Source: Coxiellaceae bacterium (GTDB taxonomy: Bacteria; Pseudomonadota; Gammaproteobacteria; Coxiellales; Coxiellaceae). Taken from it: a DNA stretch of 64,000 bases. This document shows, one piece after another, positions 45,201-53,777 of this stretch. The stretch covers positions 82,295-146,294 of the forward strand of contig JARGNX010000010.1 of assembly GCA_029210045.1 (NCBI GenBank). The letters are read 5' to 3'. The notes below the pieces were generated by a model. The model searched no databases, was not told the origin of the DNA, and was given only the letters and a program-made list of their open reading frames with translations. A program made the translations under genes and the position numbers. Within the stretch, counting starts at the first letter, position 1. Every line of letters starts with the position of its first letter.

Positions 45201-46193
45201 TTAGATGTAATAGTTCAACGCCATCGCAGCACCAGCAAAGTCAGTGGCATTATCACCGCCAACAGTAAACCATGAACCAACGATCACACCCAGGTGCATA
45301 TTCCAGTTATATTCTATTGAAGGCGTTAGGGAATAATAGTGACTACTTGGTTGACCGACGGGTGCGGTAGCACCTGTAGCAGTGGTGCCTGGAATGCCGC
45401 TAAATATGCTTGGGGCTGTGTTGTTATAAATGATATCGCTAGCTAGCACCCAGTTAGCGGTAACACTGTACTCAAAAGCCACGTCAAGATTTTGGCTGTT
45501 GCCTAGATTAATCGTACCCTTGGTTCCGAGGCTACCACCAAAGGCATTAAAACCTAATAAGTTTACATTGCTGGGAACGGTATAGGTATATGAAACACGT
45601 GTACTAAGGTAGTGCACACCATTGAAGTGCCAGACTTTTTGAAAGTTTAGGCCGATCGCTGATTGATATGAGCCTGCGCCAGTAGCATCGGTACCTAATT
45701 TCGCTGGATTTAATTTTTGATAACGACCAGCAGGAAAGGTTTCTTCTAATGTGAGACGTAACGAAGGATACCACCAACTTTTGGGGTCATCTTTCATCGC
45801 TTGAAAGCCGAGTAGGGTGCTGATATCGGCAAAGTTACTAAAGGATTGCCCTTCTTTATTGTTAAAGCTGTAGGGTGCAATTAATTCGAAGTCCATCCAT
45901 TTCAACACACCAATGGTTAATGCTAGCAATGGTTGCGTGGTAATGGTTGCATGATTATGAATTACTTTACCGCGGTTGTTATAGGTACCAAATTTATCCG
46001 TAACAAATAAATACGGTTCCCAGTTGACATCACCACCAGGCACAACGTTACCTGGTTGAGCCATGATAGGACCTGTCATCCACGGTAAGTCTTTATAATC
46101 GCTGGCTGGCACCTCATCGTTAGGCGAGGTTACCGCATAGCTTGTTGAACAACATAATAAAGCTGAGAAGACGATTAGTCCTTTAAAATTCAT
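45201..46193 (-). CDS. Outer-membrane beta-barrel protein
   Basis: 330 residues. A signal peptide (MNFKGLIVFSALLCCSTSYA) precedes alternating aromatic/polar strands (for example NWEPYLFVTDKFGTY, VHYLSTRVSYTYTVP, HYYSLTPSIEYNWNMHLGVI) and the protein ends in aromatic-aliphatic Tyr-Tyr-Ile, like outer-membrane porins. AGGATATCAG precedes the ATG. No specific family is recognised; channel proteins of the phenol-degradation/MetA type have a similar look. It is convergent with the RND transporter gene, 15 bases apart, and not its TolC partner. Confidence 0.7.
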   Translation of the reverse strand: MNFKGLIVFSALLCCSTSYAVTSPNDEVPASDYKDLPWMTGPIMAQPGNVVPGGDVNWEPYLFVTDKFGTYNNRGKVIHNHATITTQPLLALTIGVLKWMDFELIAPYSFNNKEGQSFSNFADISTLLGFQAMKDDPKSWWYPSLRLTLEETFPAGRYQKLNPAKLGTDATGAGSYQSAIGLNFQKVWHFNGVHYLSTRVSYTYTVPSNVNLLGFNAFGGSLGTKGTINLGNSQNLDVAFEYSVTANWVLASDIIYNNTAPSIFSGIPGTTATGATAPVGQPSSHYYSLTPSIEYNWNMHLGVIVGSWFTVGGDNATDFAGAAMALNYYI

Positions 46194-46237
46194 CTGATAT
46201 CCTGATACTGAGATTTGCTACTATCGTATAGTATTAG

Positions 46238-46957
46238 TCAGTTTTTCTCAACCGCATCATTGGCTTGCGGCGCCACCGGATCAATTTTTGTGCTGTTAAA
46301 GCAGTCGTTATTGATGCTATCGACAATCAGGCGATTGACTTGGCAAATTTCGACCACAACAGGTTGGTTAAAGGCAAAGTCAAACACATGACCGCCGAGT
46401 TGTTTATTGGCGCTAATAAAATGATAGTGATACGGGCTAGCATTAATGCTATCCATGTAGGTAGGAAAATAAGTCGCCACCATCACACCAGACATATTCT
46501 TCCATTCAAAAACGGTTTGTAATTCGGGTAAGGTTTCGGATAATGGCCGATAAGGTGTGGGTTGTGCACATTCTGTTCGTGCTTTGATGTAACTGAATAA
46601 ACCACAAACACGTACAGCAGCCATTTGATTGCAGCTGACTAATTCTTTGCTTATCAACTCCGATAGCTCATCCATGGATGCCACTTTATCGACAGAAAAT
46701 GATTTCTCTGCTTCAAAAAAGGTCACCACAGAAAAAGGGGTAACCTCATCATCTTTTAGTATGCGGGCCTTGCCTCCTTCGCCGCAGACATAAAATTTAC
46801 CTTGATCTATGACTATTTCACCATCGACGCGGTCAACAGTGCCCAAGCCAAAGTTACCATAAGTGTATAAATCGCGTATTTCTGTATCGCCATCATACAC
46901 ACCGCTTAATAGTGAGGCGATGCTGCCAGTTTGGTAATAGGTTCTTGGAGTTTTCAT
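46238..46957 (-). CDS. budA: Alpha-acetolactate decarboxylase
   Basis: Turns 2-acetolactate into acetoin, drawing off pyruvate without acidifying the medium. The 239 residues have ASLLSGVYDGDTEIRDLYTY at the N-terminus, GTVDRVDGEIVIDQGKFY, and the zinc ligands in YHYHFISANKQLGGHVFDF. Glu in DGEI and Arg in the C-terminal region are as expected. Length matches BudA/AlsD. No acetolactate synthase or acetoin reductase lies next to it. Confidence 0.93.
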   Translation of the reverse strand: MKTPRTYYQTGSIASLLSGVYDGDTEIRDLYTYGNFGLGTVDRVDGEIVIDQGKFYVCGEGGKARILKDDEVTPFSVVTFFEAEKSFSVDKVASMDELSELISKELVSCNQMAAVRVCGLFSYIKARTECAQPTPYRPLSETLPELQTVFEWKNMSGVMVATYFPTYMDSINASPYHYHFISANKQLGGHVFDFAFNQPVVVEICQVNRLIVDSINNDCFNSTKIDPVAPQANDAVEKN

Positions 46958-47077
46958 TCTTCTATCTTACGTTATTTTGTCTGAATTACAAAAACAATAT
47001 TATCTGGCTCGCCTGATGGGTAATTCCCATTATAGATGAAAGCATATACAATGCCTGATGTTATATCAGGAGAACGT

Positions 47078-47944
47078 ATGTTAGCTTACCTTGCAATTCT
47101 ATGTACGACGATATTATGGGCGAGTGCATTTGTATTAATTAAGCCACTAGTTGCCATTATACCGGCGAGTAGCTTGGCGATTCTACGCTATGGCTTGGCG
47201 ACGCTGATCATCGTAGTGCTTTACTTGCTTTACCCCAAAAAATCTGACGCCAGCTTTAAAGTTAAGTGTCATGCATTTGTTATCGGTTTTATTGGTATTG
47301 GTATATACAACCTAACGTTAAACCAAGCGGAAGTAACCATAACTGCGGCCACCACAGCATTTATTATTTGCGGCATTGGTCCCTGCATTTCAGTTGCATT
47401 ATCATTGATATTTGGTTATGAAAAACCTACGCTGGCTATGGGTTTGGGAATGGTGTTGTCTGTTGCTGGTTTGGTTTATATGACCGTGCATCACTGGGGT
47501 TTTAACAGTGTCTGGGGGTTAGGTTATGCTTTGATTGCAGCATTTTGCGGTGGCGCATTTTCCGTATTACAAAAGCCAGTATTAAAACATTTAAAACCAT
47601 TTGAGGTAATGACTTTTGCTATCAGTGGTGGCTTTTTATTAACGGCATTTTTTGGTCGCCATGTTGCTCACAGTGCTATGGTGCTTACAACAAGCGGCTG
47701 GCTACAAATACTGTATTTAGCTATTTTCCCTGCCATTATTGCTTATTCATTGTGGGGTTACGGCATTAAGCATATTGATATTTCTAAAGCTGTTAGTATT
47801 TTATATTTGCTACCTTTTGTCGCTGCTTTAATGGCATGGTATCTTAACCATAAGACACTACCCGCGTCTGATTGGATCGGCGGCATTATTATTTTATCTG
47901 GGGCTATTGTGATTAACAATAGGAGTTTGATAGCAAGGAGATAA
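47078..47944 (+). CDS. EamA/DMT-family transporter
   Basis: 288 residues from ATG 47078, which follows AGGAG by five bases; an upstream ATG at 47036 lacks this. Ten transmembrane helices arranged as two EamA repeats: the first starts LAILCTTILWASAFVLIK, the second GLGYALIAAFCGGAFSVLQK. The family exports amino acids and other metabolites. Substrate unknown. The next gene begins two bases after its stop, indicating an operon. Confidence 0.88.
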   Translation: MLAYLAILCTTILWASAFVLIKPLVAIIPASSLAILRYGLATLIIVVLYLLYPKKSDASFKVKCHAFVIGFIGIGIYNLTLNQAEVTITAATTAFIICGIGPCISVALSLIFGYEKPTLAMGLGMVLSVAGLVYMTVHHWGFNSVWGLGYALIAAFCGGAFSVLQKPVLKHLKPFEVMTFAISGGFLLTAFFGRHVAHSAMVLTTSGWLQILYLAIFPAIIAYSLWGYGIKHIDISKAVSILYLLPFVAALMAWYLNHKTLPASDWIGGIIILSGAIVINNRSLIARR

Positions 47945-47945
47945 C

Positions 47946-48911
47946 ATGCAATGGAGAAGCTTCGAAAGGCAACATAAAAAATTACTGGATAGCTATTTAG
48001 GTTCACACGGCGAGCTTTCAGGCATTAATTACAGCAATTTCTTGCTATGGCAGCATGTGCGCCATTATCAGTTGGCTCGGCATCAGCAGCATTTGTTTGT
48101 GCGCTATCGTCATAAGCAGCAGTGGTGTTATTTTTTTCCTTTCAGTGACGATACAGAAAAAGCGCTGTATGATTTGATGTCGCAGTTAAATCAATCGTCA
48201 ATTTATTTTAATAACCTTAACTCACAGCAACTAAATCAACTTTGCGCTACAGAAAATATTAACGTCGAGACGCATCAAGCATGTCGCGATAATGCGGATT
48301 ATGTCTATTTGATTCAAGATCTAATTGACTTAAAAGGCCAAGCTTATCGCACCAAACGAAACTTTTGCCATCAATTTGATTCGCACTATGATCCGGTATA
48401 CCAAGAAATAAATGCAGGCAACCTGTCTCGCGTGTATGACTTTTTAAGTCAGTGGTTTGTGACAGTGGAGGAGGAAAATGAATGGCGGGGGATTTGTTAC
48501 TTTTTAGAAAACTATCACCTGACTGATTGCCTCGGTGGTATGTTGTTAGTGGATAATCAAGTCGTTGCTGTTACCTTTGGTGAGGTGCTTAATCAGGATA
48601 CTGTTGTGATTCATATTGAAAAAGCTAACACCCAATATCGCGGTGCGTATCAAGCGATTAACCGCTATTTCTTGCAACAGCATTGGTCAGGCTTCACTTA
48701 CGTTAATCGCCAGCAGGATCTTGGCATGGAAGGGTTACGTAAAGCGAAAATGAGCTATCACCCGGTTCGATTAATTGATAAATACAGCGTGCAAGTGACC
48801 GCTGCTATCTATCAAGGTGTAGTGAATTGCCATCCCGGAAATCGACAACATCGCCCCGTGCTTGTCGCGGGGTCCAGTCTTAAGTCAATTATCAGGGATC
48901 CAGTATTATAA
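47946..48911 (+). CDS. DUF2156 (GNAT-fold) protein with a repeat-derived C-terminus
   Basis: 321 residues. DUF2156 shares the double-GNAT fold of the lysyl-phosphatidylglycerol synthase catalytic domain. Recognisable blocks are LIDLKGQAYRTKRNFCHQF, MLLVDNQVVAVTFGEVLNQD, HIEKANTQYRGAYQAINRYF and DLGMEGLRKAKMSYHPVRL. AAGGAG overlaps the upstream gene end, about five bases before the ATG. From about base 48829 to the stop the coding DNA is the dispersed palindrome, so the last 27 or so residues (CHPGNRQHRPVLVAG onward) are repeat-encoded and not part of the family. It may aminoacylate a lipid or protein, but this is unknown. Confidence 0.82.
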   Translation: MQWRSFERQHKKLLDSYLGSHGELSGINYSNFLLWQHVRHYQLARHQQHLFVRYRHKQQWCYFFPFSDDTEKALYDLMSQLNQSSIYFNNLNSQQLNQLCATENINVETHQACRDNADYVYLIQDLIDLKGQAYRTKRNFCHQFDSHYDPVYQEINAGNLSRVYDFLSQWFVTVEEENEWRGICYFLENYHLTDCLGGMLLVDNQVVAVTFGEVLNQDTVVIHIEKANTQYRGAYQAINRYFLQQHWSGFTYVNRQQDLGMEGLRKAKMSYHPVRLIDKYSVQVTAAIYQGVVNCHPGNRQHRPVLVAGSSLKSIIRDPVL

Positions 48912-48984
48912 AGGCTGGATCCCGCATCAAGTGCGGGATGACAGACAAATGCGGGATGACAGACAAATGCGGGATGACAGAAGT
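48829..48984. repeat. Palindrome cluster with 18-bp tandem tail
   Basis: CCATCCCGGAAATCG...GTCGCGGGGTCC, then GGATCCAG...CTGGATCCCGC and ...GCGGGATGACA, followed by an 18-base unit GCGGGATGACAGACAAAT at 48933, 48951 and 48969. It spans the 3' end of the DUF2156 gene and the gap to the next, convergent gene. Confidence 0.85.
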
Positions 48985-49695
48985 TTAAGCGATGTAGTCG
49001 TCTTGTTGCTCTTCATCCGCATAAGCAAAGATAACACTGCCGCCTTTAGTCAGCTTAATAAACTGTTTGCTAATCGCTGGATTCAGTGCAAAGCAACCCC
49101 AACTACGGCCTGCGCGGTTGTGGGCTTTAACGAATGACGTAGTCATGTAGCTTGCTGGATGCACAACAATGTTGCGGTCATACGCATTATTGTTTATGCC
49201 TTCTTCAAGACCTTGCAAGCGCATGGATTTACCATGGTGACCGTAGTAAGTATTCAATGTCTTATACACGCCTAAGCTGCTGGCGCGTGAATTAGGTGTA
49301 TTCGAGAAGTCGTCGGCATATTTTACGCCGCTGCCTTTGCCGTGAGCGGCATAGGCGTTTAATAAAACTTTATCAGTTTTAAGGTCGATGACCCATAAAC
49401 GTTTTTTATTTGAAGGTAGATTAAAGTCAACAACCGTTAAAATCCCAGGGTTGTTAATATCGTTATTTTCTACGGCCCAGTTGTAACCATCAACGGCATA
49501 TTTTAATGCGTCGGGTTGCAAGTTTGGCGCATTAGCCAAAATATCAGCTTGATTGATAGATGGTGACATACTGGTAGACATTAGCTTTGCGAGGCTGCTT
49601 GTTAGGTTAGCAAAACTCGGGCTTGGAATGGCCACTACTACTAAAGTTAAAGCTTGGCACCCCAATAGTGCCGCTTTTAATGAACGGGACAACAT
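48985..49695 (-). CDS. L,D-transpeptidase-like exported protein (YkuD_2 type)
   Basis: 236 residues with a signal peptide (about 1-29). The catalytic block is VVHPASYMTTSFVKAHNRAG ending in RSWGCFALNP, with Cys in SWGC and a His about 30 residues before, as in the murein L,D-transpeptidase catalytic domain family. NKKRLWVIDLKTDKVLLNAY and HGKGSGVKYADDFSNTPNSR are further family blocks. It probably cuts or joins peptidoglycan peptides in the periplasm. A longer paralogue lies at 60764. Confidence 0.87.
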   Translation of the reverse strand: MLSRSLKAALLGCQALTLVVVAIPSPSFANLTSSLAKLMSTSMSPSINQADILANAPNLQPDALKYAVDGYNWAVENNDINNPGILTVVDFNLPSNKKRLWVIDLKTDKVLLNAYAAHGKGSGVKYADDFSNTPNSRASSLGVYKTLNTYYGHHGKSMRLQGLEEGINNNAYDRNIVVHPASYMTTSFVKAHNRAGRSWGCFALNPAISKQFIKLTKGGSVIFAYADEEQQDDYIA

Positions 49696-49913
49696 AAATC
49701 AAAAACCTTGTACTCAGAGGCTTATCTATATCAACTATAAAAAATCAACTATAAAAACCTTATCAACCTTTAATCTCACTGAAAGATAATCGACGTCCTG
49801 GTCATTTGATGAACATCGTAACAAATTTAGTGGCGTTAACACAAGGGAAAGCGCTTATTTCGATGTTTTATTAGTTGAATGAATACAGTTACATAAGCTT
49901 ATTTAATCTTGTC

Positions 49914-50630
49914 TTAAGTTACACTTAAGCCTCCATTGACCATCTCTACATTGCCGGTAATATAGTCATTTTCCATCAGGTAAGTGGCTGTTTTTGCTAT
50001 TTCAGCAGCTTCAGCGTAGCGCTTAACAAGCAGTTGAGGGCCATAGGTTTCAAGTACTTGATCTATGACTTCTTGTCCCATTTCTTCAAATAATGGTGTC
50101 ATTGTAATGCCTGGTGACACGACATTAACGCGTACTGGTGTTAGTGCGATAGATAAAGCGCGACCAAGACCTTCTACAGCGGCATTTAACGAGGTCAGTG
50201 CAACGCTGCTTTTGTTGGGACGCTGGCTAGCTCCTCCTGAATACAGTGTAATTGAACCTTCAGGGCTAACTTGATGATGACCTATTTTAATGGCTGTATA
50301 TGCACCCCAAAACTTGCTATCAAATGAGCGGCGCGCTTCCTCAATGCTAAGTGTATCGAGTTCGCCAAAGCTTACTTCACTGCCTGTGATTTGCAGGTGA
50401 TCAATTTGGCCAACTGTTTTAAACAAGGACTTAATCGAATCTTCATCAGTTAAATCGACAGCGTAAGTTTGGGCTGCGTTATTGAGAGTAGCGTTGGCTT
50501 TAGCTAGTTTTTCTTTATTACGGCTAGCGATAATCACTTTGGCGCCTTTGTCTAGGCTTGCTTGTGCTATGGCTAAACCGATACCTGAGCTGCCGCCAAT
50601 AATGACTACTTTTTTGCCTTCTAATGACAT
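49914..50630 (-). CDS. Short-chain dehydrogenase/reductase
   Basis: 238 residues with the Rossmann motif VVIIGGSSGIGLAIA (9-23) and a C-terminal YITGNVEMVNGGLSV. GGAG precedes the ATG. The usual SDR catalytic YxxxK is not evident; the corresponding stretch reads SGGASQRPNKSSVALTSLN, with Ser instead of Tyr and without the Lys. The family includes such atypical members, so the activity is uncertain. No neighbours suggest a pathway. Confidence 0.85.
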   Translation of the reverse strand: MSLEGKKVVIIGGSSGIGLAIAQASLDKGAKVIIASRNKEKLAKANATLNNAAQTYAVDLTDEDSIKSLFKTVGQIDHLQITGSEVSFGELDTLSIEEARRSFDSKFWGAYTAIKIGHHQVSPEGSITLYSGGASQRPNKSSVALTSLNAAVEGLGRALSIALTPVRVNVVSPGITMTPLFEEMGQEVIDQVLETYGPQLLVKRYAEAAEIAKTATYLMENDYITGNVEMVNGGLSVT

Positions 50631-50742
50631 GGCTTTTCTCCATAATTACAGTGAATTAGCCATAATATAGCAGATTATTGATTTGATGTAAGGCAGGGGA
50701 TAGGGTAGCATTGCGTTTTGATACAACAGCGAGGATGACCTC

Positions 50743-51240
50743 ATGTCAAACAAGCCATTGGTTGCCGTAGTGATGGGATCACAGTCAGACTGGACCAGCA
50801 TGCAAAATACGGTTAATTTACTAAAACAACTGCAAGTGCCTTATCACGCACAAGTGATTTCAGCGCACCGTACGCCCGATTTACTGTTCGACTTTGCTGC
50901 AAGTGCACGCGAAGAAGGGTATCAAGTGGTTATCGCAGGTGCCGGCGGTGCTGCACACTTGCCAGGCATGATTGCTGCTAAAACGTCTATTCCTGTTATT
51001 GGTGTGCCGATTCAAAGCAAGGCATTGAATGGCATGGACTCGTTGTTATCTATTGCACAAATGCCAGCAGGTATTCCTGTTGCAACGGTAGCGATCGGTG
51101 ATGCTGGTGCTAAAAATGCTGCATTACTTGCGGCTTCAATTTTATCGATATCACATGATGGTATTAGAGAGTCATTGGATGGCTTTCGTCAAACACAAAC
51201 ACAAACGGTAATGGATAACCTTGAACTCAAGGGTAGCTAA
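50743..51240 (+). CDS. purE: N5-carboxyaminoimidazole ribonucleotide mutase
   Basis: Moves the carboxyl group of N5-CAIR to give CAIR in purine synthesis. The 165 residues contain VMGSQSDWTSM (11-21), the catalytic His in ISAHRTP (about 40-46) and AGAGGAAHLPGMIAA. GAGGATGACCTC precedes the ATG. The stop codon shares its last base with the purK start, so translation of purEK is coupled. PurE class I, the partner of PurK. Confidence 0.96.
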   Translation: MSNKPLVAVVMGSQSDWTSMQNTVNLLKQLQVPYHAQVISAHRTPDLLFDFAASAREEGYQVVIAGAGGAAHLPGMIAAKTSIPVIGVPIQSKALNGMDSLLSIAQMPAGIPVATVAIGDAGAKNAALLAASILSISHDGIRESLDGFRQTQTQTVMDNLELKGS

Positions 51241-52265
51241 TGAAGGTTGGTATTATTGGTGCTGGGCAACTGGCTCGTATGATGATTGTAGCGGGTATCC
51301 CCATGGGGGTTAAATTTGCCACTTATAGCCCTGATGAAACGACATCAATGGGTGAATATGCGGCGCATACTGTAGGTGCATATGATGACACAGATGCATT
51401 AATGCGCTTCGCCGATACCGTTGATGTGTTAACGTATGAACATGAGAATTTACCGGTAGATGTGTTACGTCAAGTTGAATCAAAATCCCCTTTATACCCA
51501 GGCGCAACGGTCATTGAAAAAGTGCAAGATCGATTATTCGAAAAACAAATGTTTGAAGAATTGGGTGTGCCAACTAATGCGTTTGTTGAAATCAATTCTG
51601 TAGCAGAAGCTAAGGCAGCAAGTGAGCAGTTAGGGCTTCCATTCATTATTAAGGCGCGTCGCTTTGGTTATGATGGTAAGCACCAATACCTCATTAACCA
51701 TACTCATGATTTGGACTCATTAACAGACGAACAATGTCAGAACTGTATTGCTGAAGCTTTTGTCGCTTTTGATCGTGAAATCTCAATCATCGCGGTTCGT
51801 TCCAAACAGGGCGAGTGTCAGTTTTATGATGTTTGTGAAAATGTGCATGAAACAGGGATACTGCGACAAACTGAAAATATAATTATTGATCCGATGTTTG
51901 ATGACGCTTGTGAGCAGGTCAAAAAAATCATTGATGCAACGAACTATGTTGGCGTTTTGGCGTTAGAGCTGTTTGTAAAAGACGATCAGTTACTTGCAAA
52001 TGAAGTGGCGCCGCGTGTGCATAATTCCGGGCATTGGACCATTGAAGGTGCAGATACCAGTCAGTTTGAAAATCATTTACGCGCGATTTGTGATTTGCCA
52101 CTAGGCTCCACGCAATCCGTTACTGATGTGCGCATGGTTAATTGCATTGGTGAGATGCCTGATATCCATACGGTATTACAAGACCCTATGGCACATTATC
52201 ATAACTATGGTAAGAGTGCGCGACCGGGCCGTAAATTAGGTCATATCACGACGATCCTTGGTTGA
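51240..52265 (+). CDS. purK: N5-carboxyaminoimidazole ribonucleotide synthase
   Basis: ATP-grasp enzyme that carboxylates AIR with bicarbonate. The 341 residues begin with VGIIGAGQLARMM. ATP-grasp features include FIIKARRFGYDGKHQYLI and NEVAPRVHNSGHWTIEGADTS, the PurK signature. The start overlaps the purE stop by one base. PurK ends 14 bases from the convergent tenA gene. Confidence 0.96.
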   Translation: MKVGIIGAGQLARMMIVAGIPMGVKFATYSPDETTSMGEYAAHTVGAYDDTDALMRFADTVDVLTYEHENLPVDVLRQVESKSPLYPGATVIEKVQDRLFEKQMFEELGVPTNAFVEINSVAEAKAASEQLGLPFIIKARRFGYDGKHQYLINHTHDLDSLTDEQCQNCIAEAFVAFDREISIIAVRSKQGECQFYDVCENVHETGILRQTENIIIDPMFDDACEQVKKIIDATNYVGVLALELFVKDDQLLANEVAPRVHNSGHWTIEGADTSQFENHLRAICDLPLGSTQSVTDVRMVNCIGEMPDIHTVLQDPMAHYHNYGKSARPGRKLGHITTILG

Positions 52266-52279
52266 TTGCTGAGGTTATT

Positions 52280-52939
52280 TTAAATGGCCCAAGATTGTTT
52301 GTGGTAGGCGCTGTCCCAAAACATCCATTCGAGTTTGGCGCTATATATAAAGGCTGTTTTAACGTGCTCGTGGTTATTTAAATGAGTGGTTAAGTCGTCC
52401 AAGATGTTAAAGGCTATATCGGTTGAGCGCTGAAACTCTTCACTGGCGTATAACGCTATCCATTCGTGATAAGGATTAAGCTGCAAGTTATTTATTTTCT
52501 GTGTCATATGCTCTGCGACTTTTTGATAGATGTAAAAGCAAGGCAGTAGGGCGGCAATCGCTTGCTCGACTGGCTTTGTACTTGCTGATTGCAATAAAAA
52601 ATTGGTATACATAAAGCATGATGGAGACGGCTCAGTGATGTTTAAGTCTGTAATAGTAGATTTAAACTGTCTTAAGTATTTGGTGTGAAGCGCTTGCTCG
52701 TCATCTATTGCTTCTAAAGCAAATTGTAAAAACATTTTTATATCATTATTGTTGTTGAGTCGTGCAGCTGTTAGCGCAAGCGCTTTCGCATATTCAGTTA
52801 AATAGAATTTATCCTGCAAAAGGTAAAAAACAAAGCGTTTTTTGCATAATGTACCGTCCAGCAGTTCTTTGTTAAAGCTATGCATTAATATACTGCATAA
52901 AACCCCTTGTATTTCAGTCTTTAAGCATGATGATATCAT
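52280..52939 (-). CDS. tenA: Thiaminase II / aminopyrimidine aminohydrolase TenA
   Basis: 219 residues of the TenA/THI-4 family. It hydrolyses degraded thiamin (formylaminopyrimidine-derived aminomethyl-HMP) to HMP for salvage. The catalytic Cys134 lies in LLPCFYIYQ, the Asp43 in YLLQDKFYLTEYA and the C-terminal Glu in YASEEFQ; these match B. subtilis TenA positions. The ATG at 52939 overlaps the end of thiD by 26 bases. As the last gene of thiM-thiE-thiD-tenA it is under the TPP riboswitch. Confidence 0.92.
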   Translation of the reverse strand: MISSCLKTEIQGVLCSILMHSFNKELLDGTLCKKRFVFYLLQDKFYLTEYAKALALTAARLNNNNDIKMFLQFALEAIDDEQALHTKYLRQFKSTITDLNITEPSPSCFMYTNFLLQSASTKPVEQAIAALLPCFYIYQKVAEHMTQKINNLQLNPYHEWIALYASEEFQRSTDIAFNILDDLTTHLNNHEHVKTAFIYSAKLEWMFWDSAYHKQSWAI

Positions 52940-53777
52940 CTAACACCTTTCGTTGGTTATAAAAATGACAAATTGGACCATTGCCGCGGCCTATTTGGCG
53001 CGTGGCACCAAGTTTTATGGCGTGAAAAATATATTCGTGCGCAAATTTGACGGAGTCTATTAATGAAAAACCACGCGCTATAAAAGTGGCGATTGCAGAC
53101 GATAAAGAACAACCTGTTCCATGGGTATTATTGGTTTTTATTCTTTGTGATGTGAAGCGCTGTATTGCGTTTTCACGCTGTATATACAGTATATCTTCGC
53201 ACTGTTTATTTTTTTCATGGCCGCCTTTTAATAAAACATTACATGCATATTTATCAGAAAGTTTTTTTGCTGCTATTGTTTTTTCTGAACCCCGGATCAA
53301 GTCCGGGGTGACACCCTGCAAGTCCGGAATGGTGGATAATAAAATTTCAGCTTCAGGAATGTTTGGTGTAATCAGTGTAGCTAGTGGGAATAGTTTTTTT
53401 TGTATTTTGTTGATTAGATTTGGATGGCTTAACGAATATCCACTTTGTGAGATCATGACAGGGTCAACAATGATATTATGCAAAGCGTATCTTTGGATTG
53501 CTTGTACTATGACATCCAGGTTTTTTTCGCTACCCAAAACCCCTATTTTTATAGCATCAAATGCGATGTCATTGCAGACTGAATTAAGTTGTTCGGCCAC
53601 CAAGTTGGAATCTAAAGGTGCTACAGCCTGAACCCCCTGAGTATTTTGCGCTGTTATTGTGGTGATGACGCTGGCAGCATAGCCGCCATTGGCGCTGATC
53701 GATTTGATGTCCGCTTGTATGCCTGCGCCACCACAGCTATCTGATCCTGCGATGGTTAATACAGTGGGATATTTCAT
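52914..53777 (-). CDS. thiD: Hydroxymethylpyrimidine (phosphate) kinase with in-frame palindrome insertion
   Basis: 287 residues from ATG 53777 (AGGAA seven bases upstream); the open frame extends upstream inside thiE but that part is not family-like. It phosphorylates HMP twice to HMP-PP. Blocks: LTIAGSDSCGGAGIQAD, the dimer region AVTTITAQNTQGV-like, and the catalytic Cys223 in NNTHGTGCSLSSA. Residues about 150-165 (PDLQGVTPDLIRGSE) are encoded by a copy of the dispersed palindrome and have no counterpart in normal ThiD proteins (about 266 residues). Length is longer by about this amount. ATGA overlap with thiE. Confidence 0.93.
   Translation of the reverse strand: MKYPTVLTIAGSDSCGGAGIQADIKSISANGGYAASVITTITAQNTQGVQAVAPLDSNLVAEQLNSVCNDIAFDAIKIGVLGSEKNLDVIVQAIQRYALHNIIVDPVMISQSGYSLSHPNLINKIQKKLFPLATLITPNIPEAEILLSTIPDLQGVTPDLIRGSEKTIAAKKLSDKYACNVLLKGGHEKNKQCEDILYIQRENAIQRFTSQRIKTNNTHGTGCSLSSAIATFIARGFSLIDSVKFAHEYIFHAIKLGATRQIGRGNGPICHFYNQRKVLDDIIMLKD
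53287..53331. repeat. Dispersed palindrome inside the thiD reading frame
   Basis: The minus strand reads GTCACCCCGGACTTGATCCG(GGGTTC), 23 of 26 matches to the copy after gyrA at 9272-9297, plus a flanking CCGGACTTGCAGGGT piece. The inserted DNA keeps the frame open and adds about 15 residues to ThiD. Confidence 0.8.

Noticed and set aside
40969..46193. The outer-membrane protein at 45201 as the TolC partner of the RND pump
   Set aside because: It has beta-barrel strand patterns but no TolC-type long helical repeats, and it is on the other strand.
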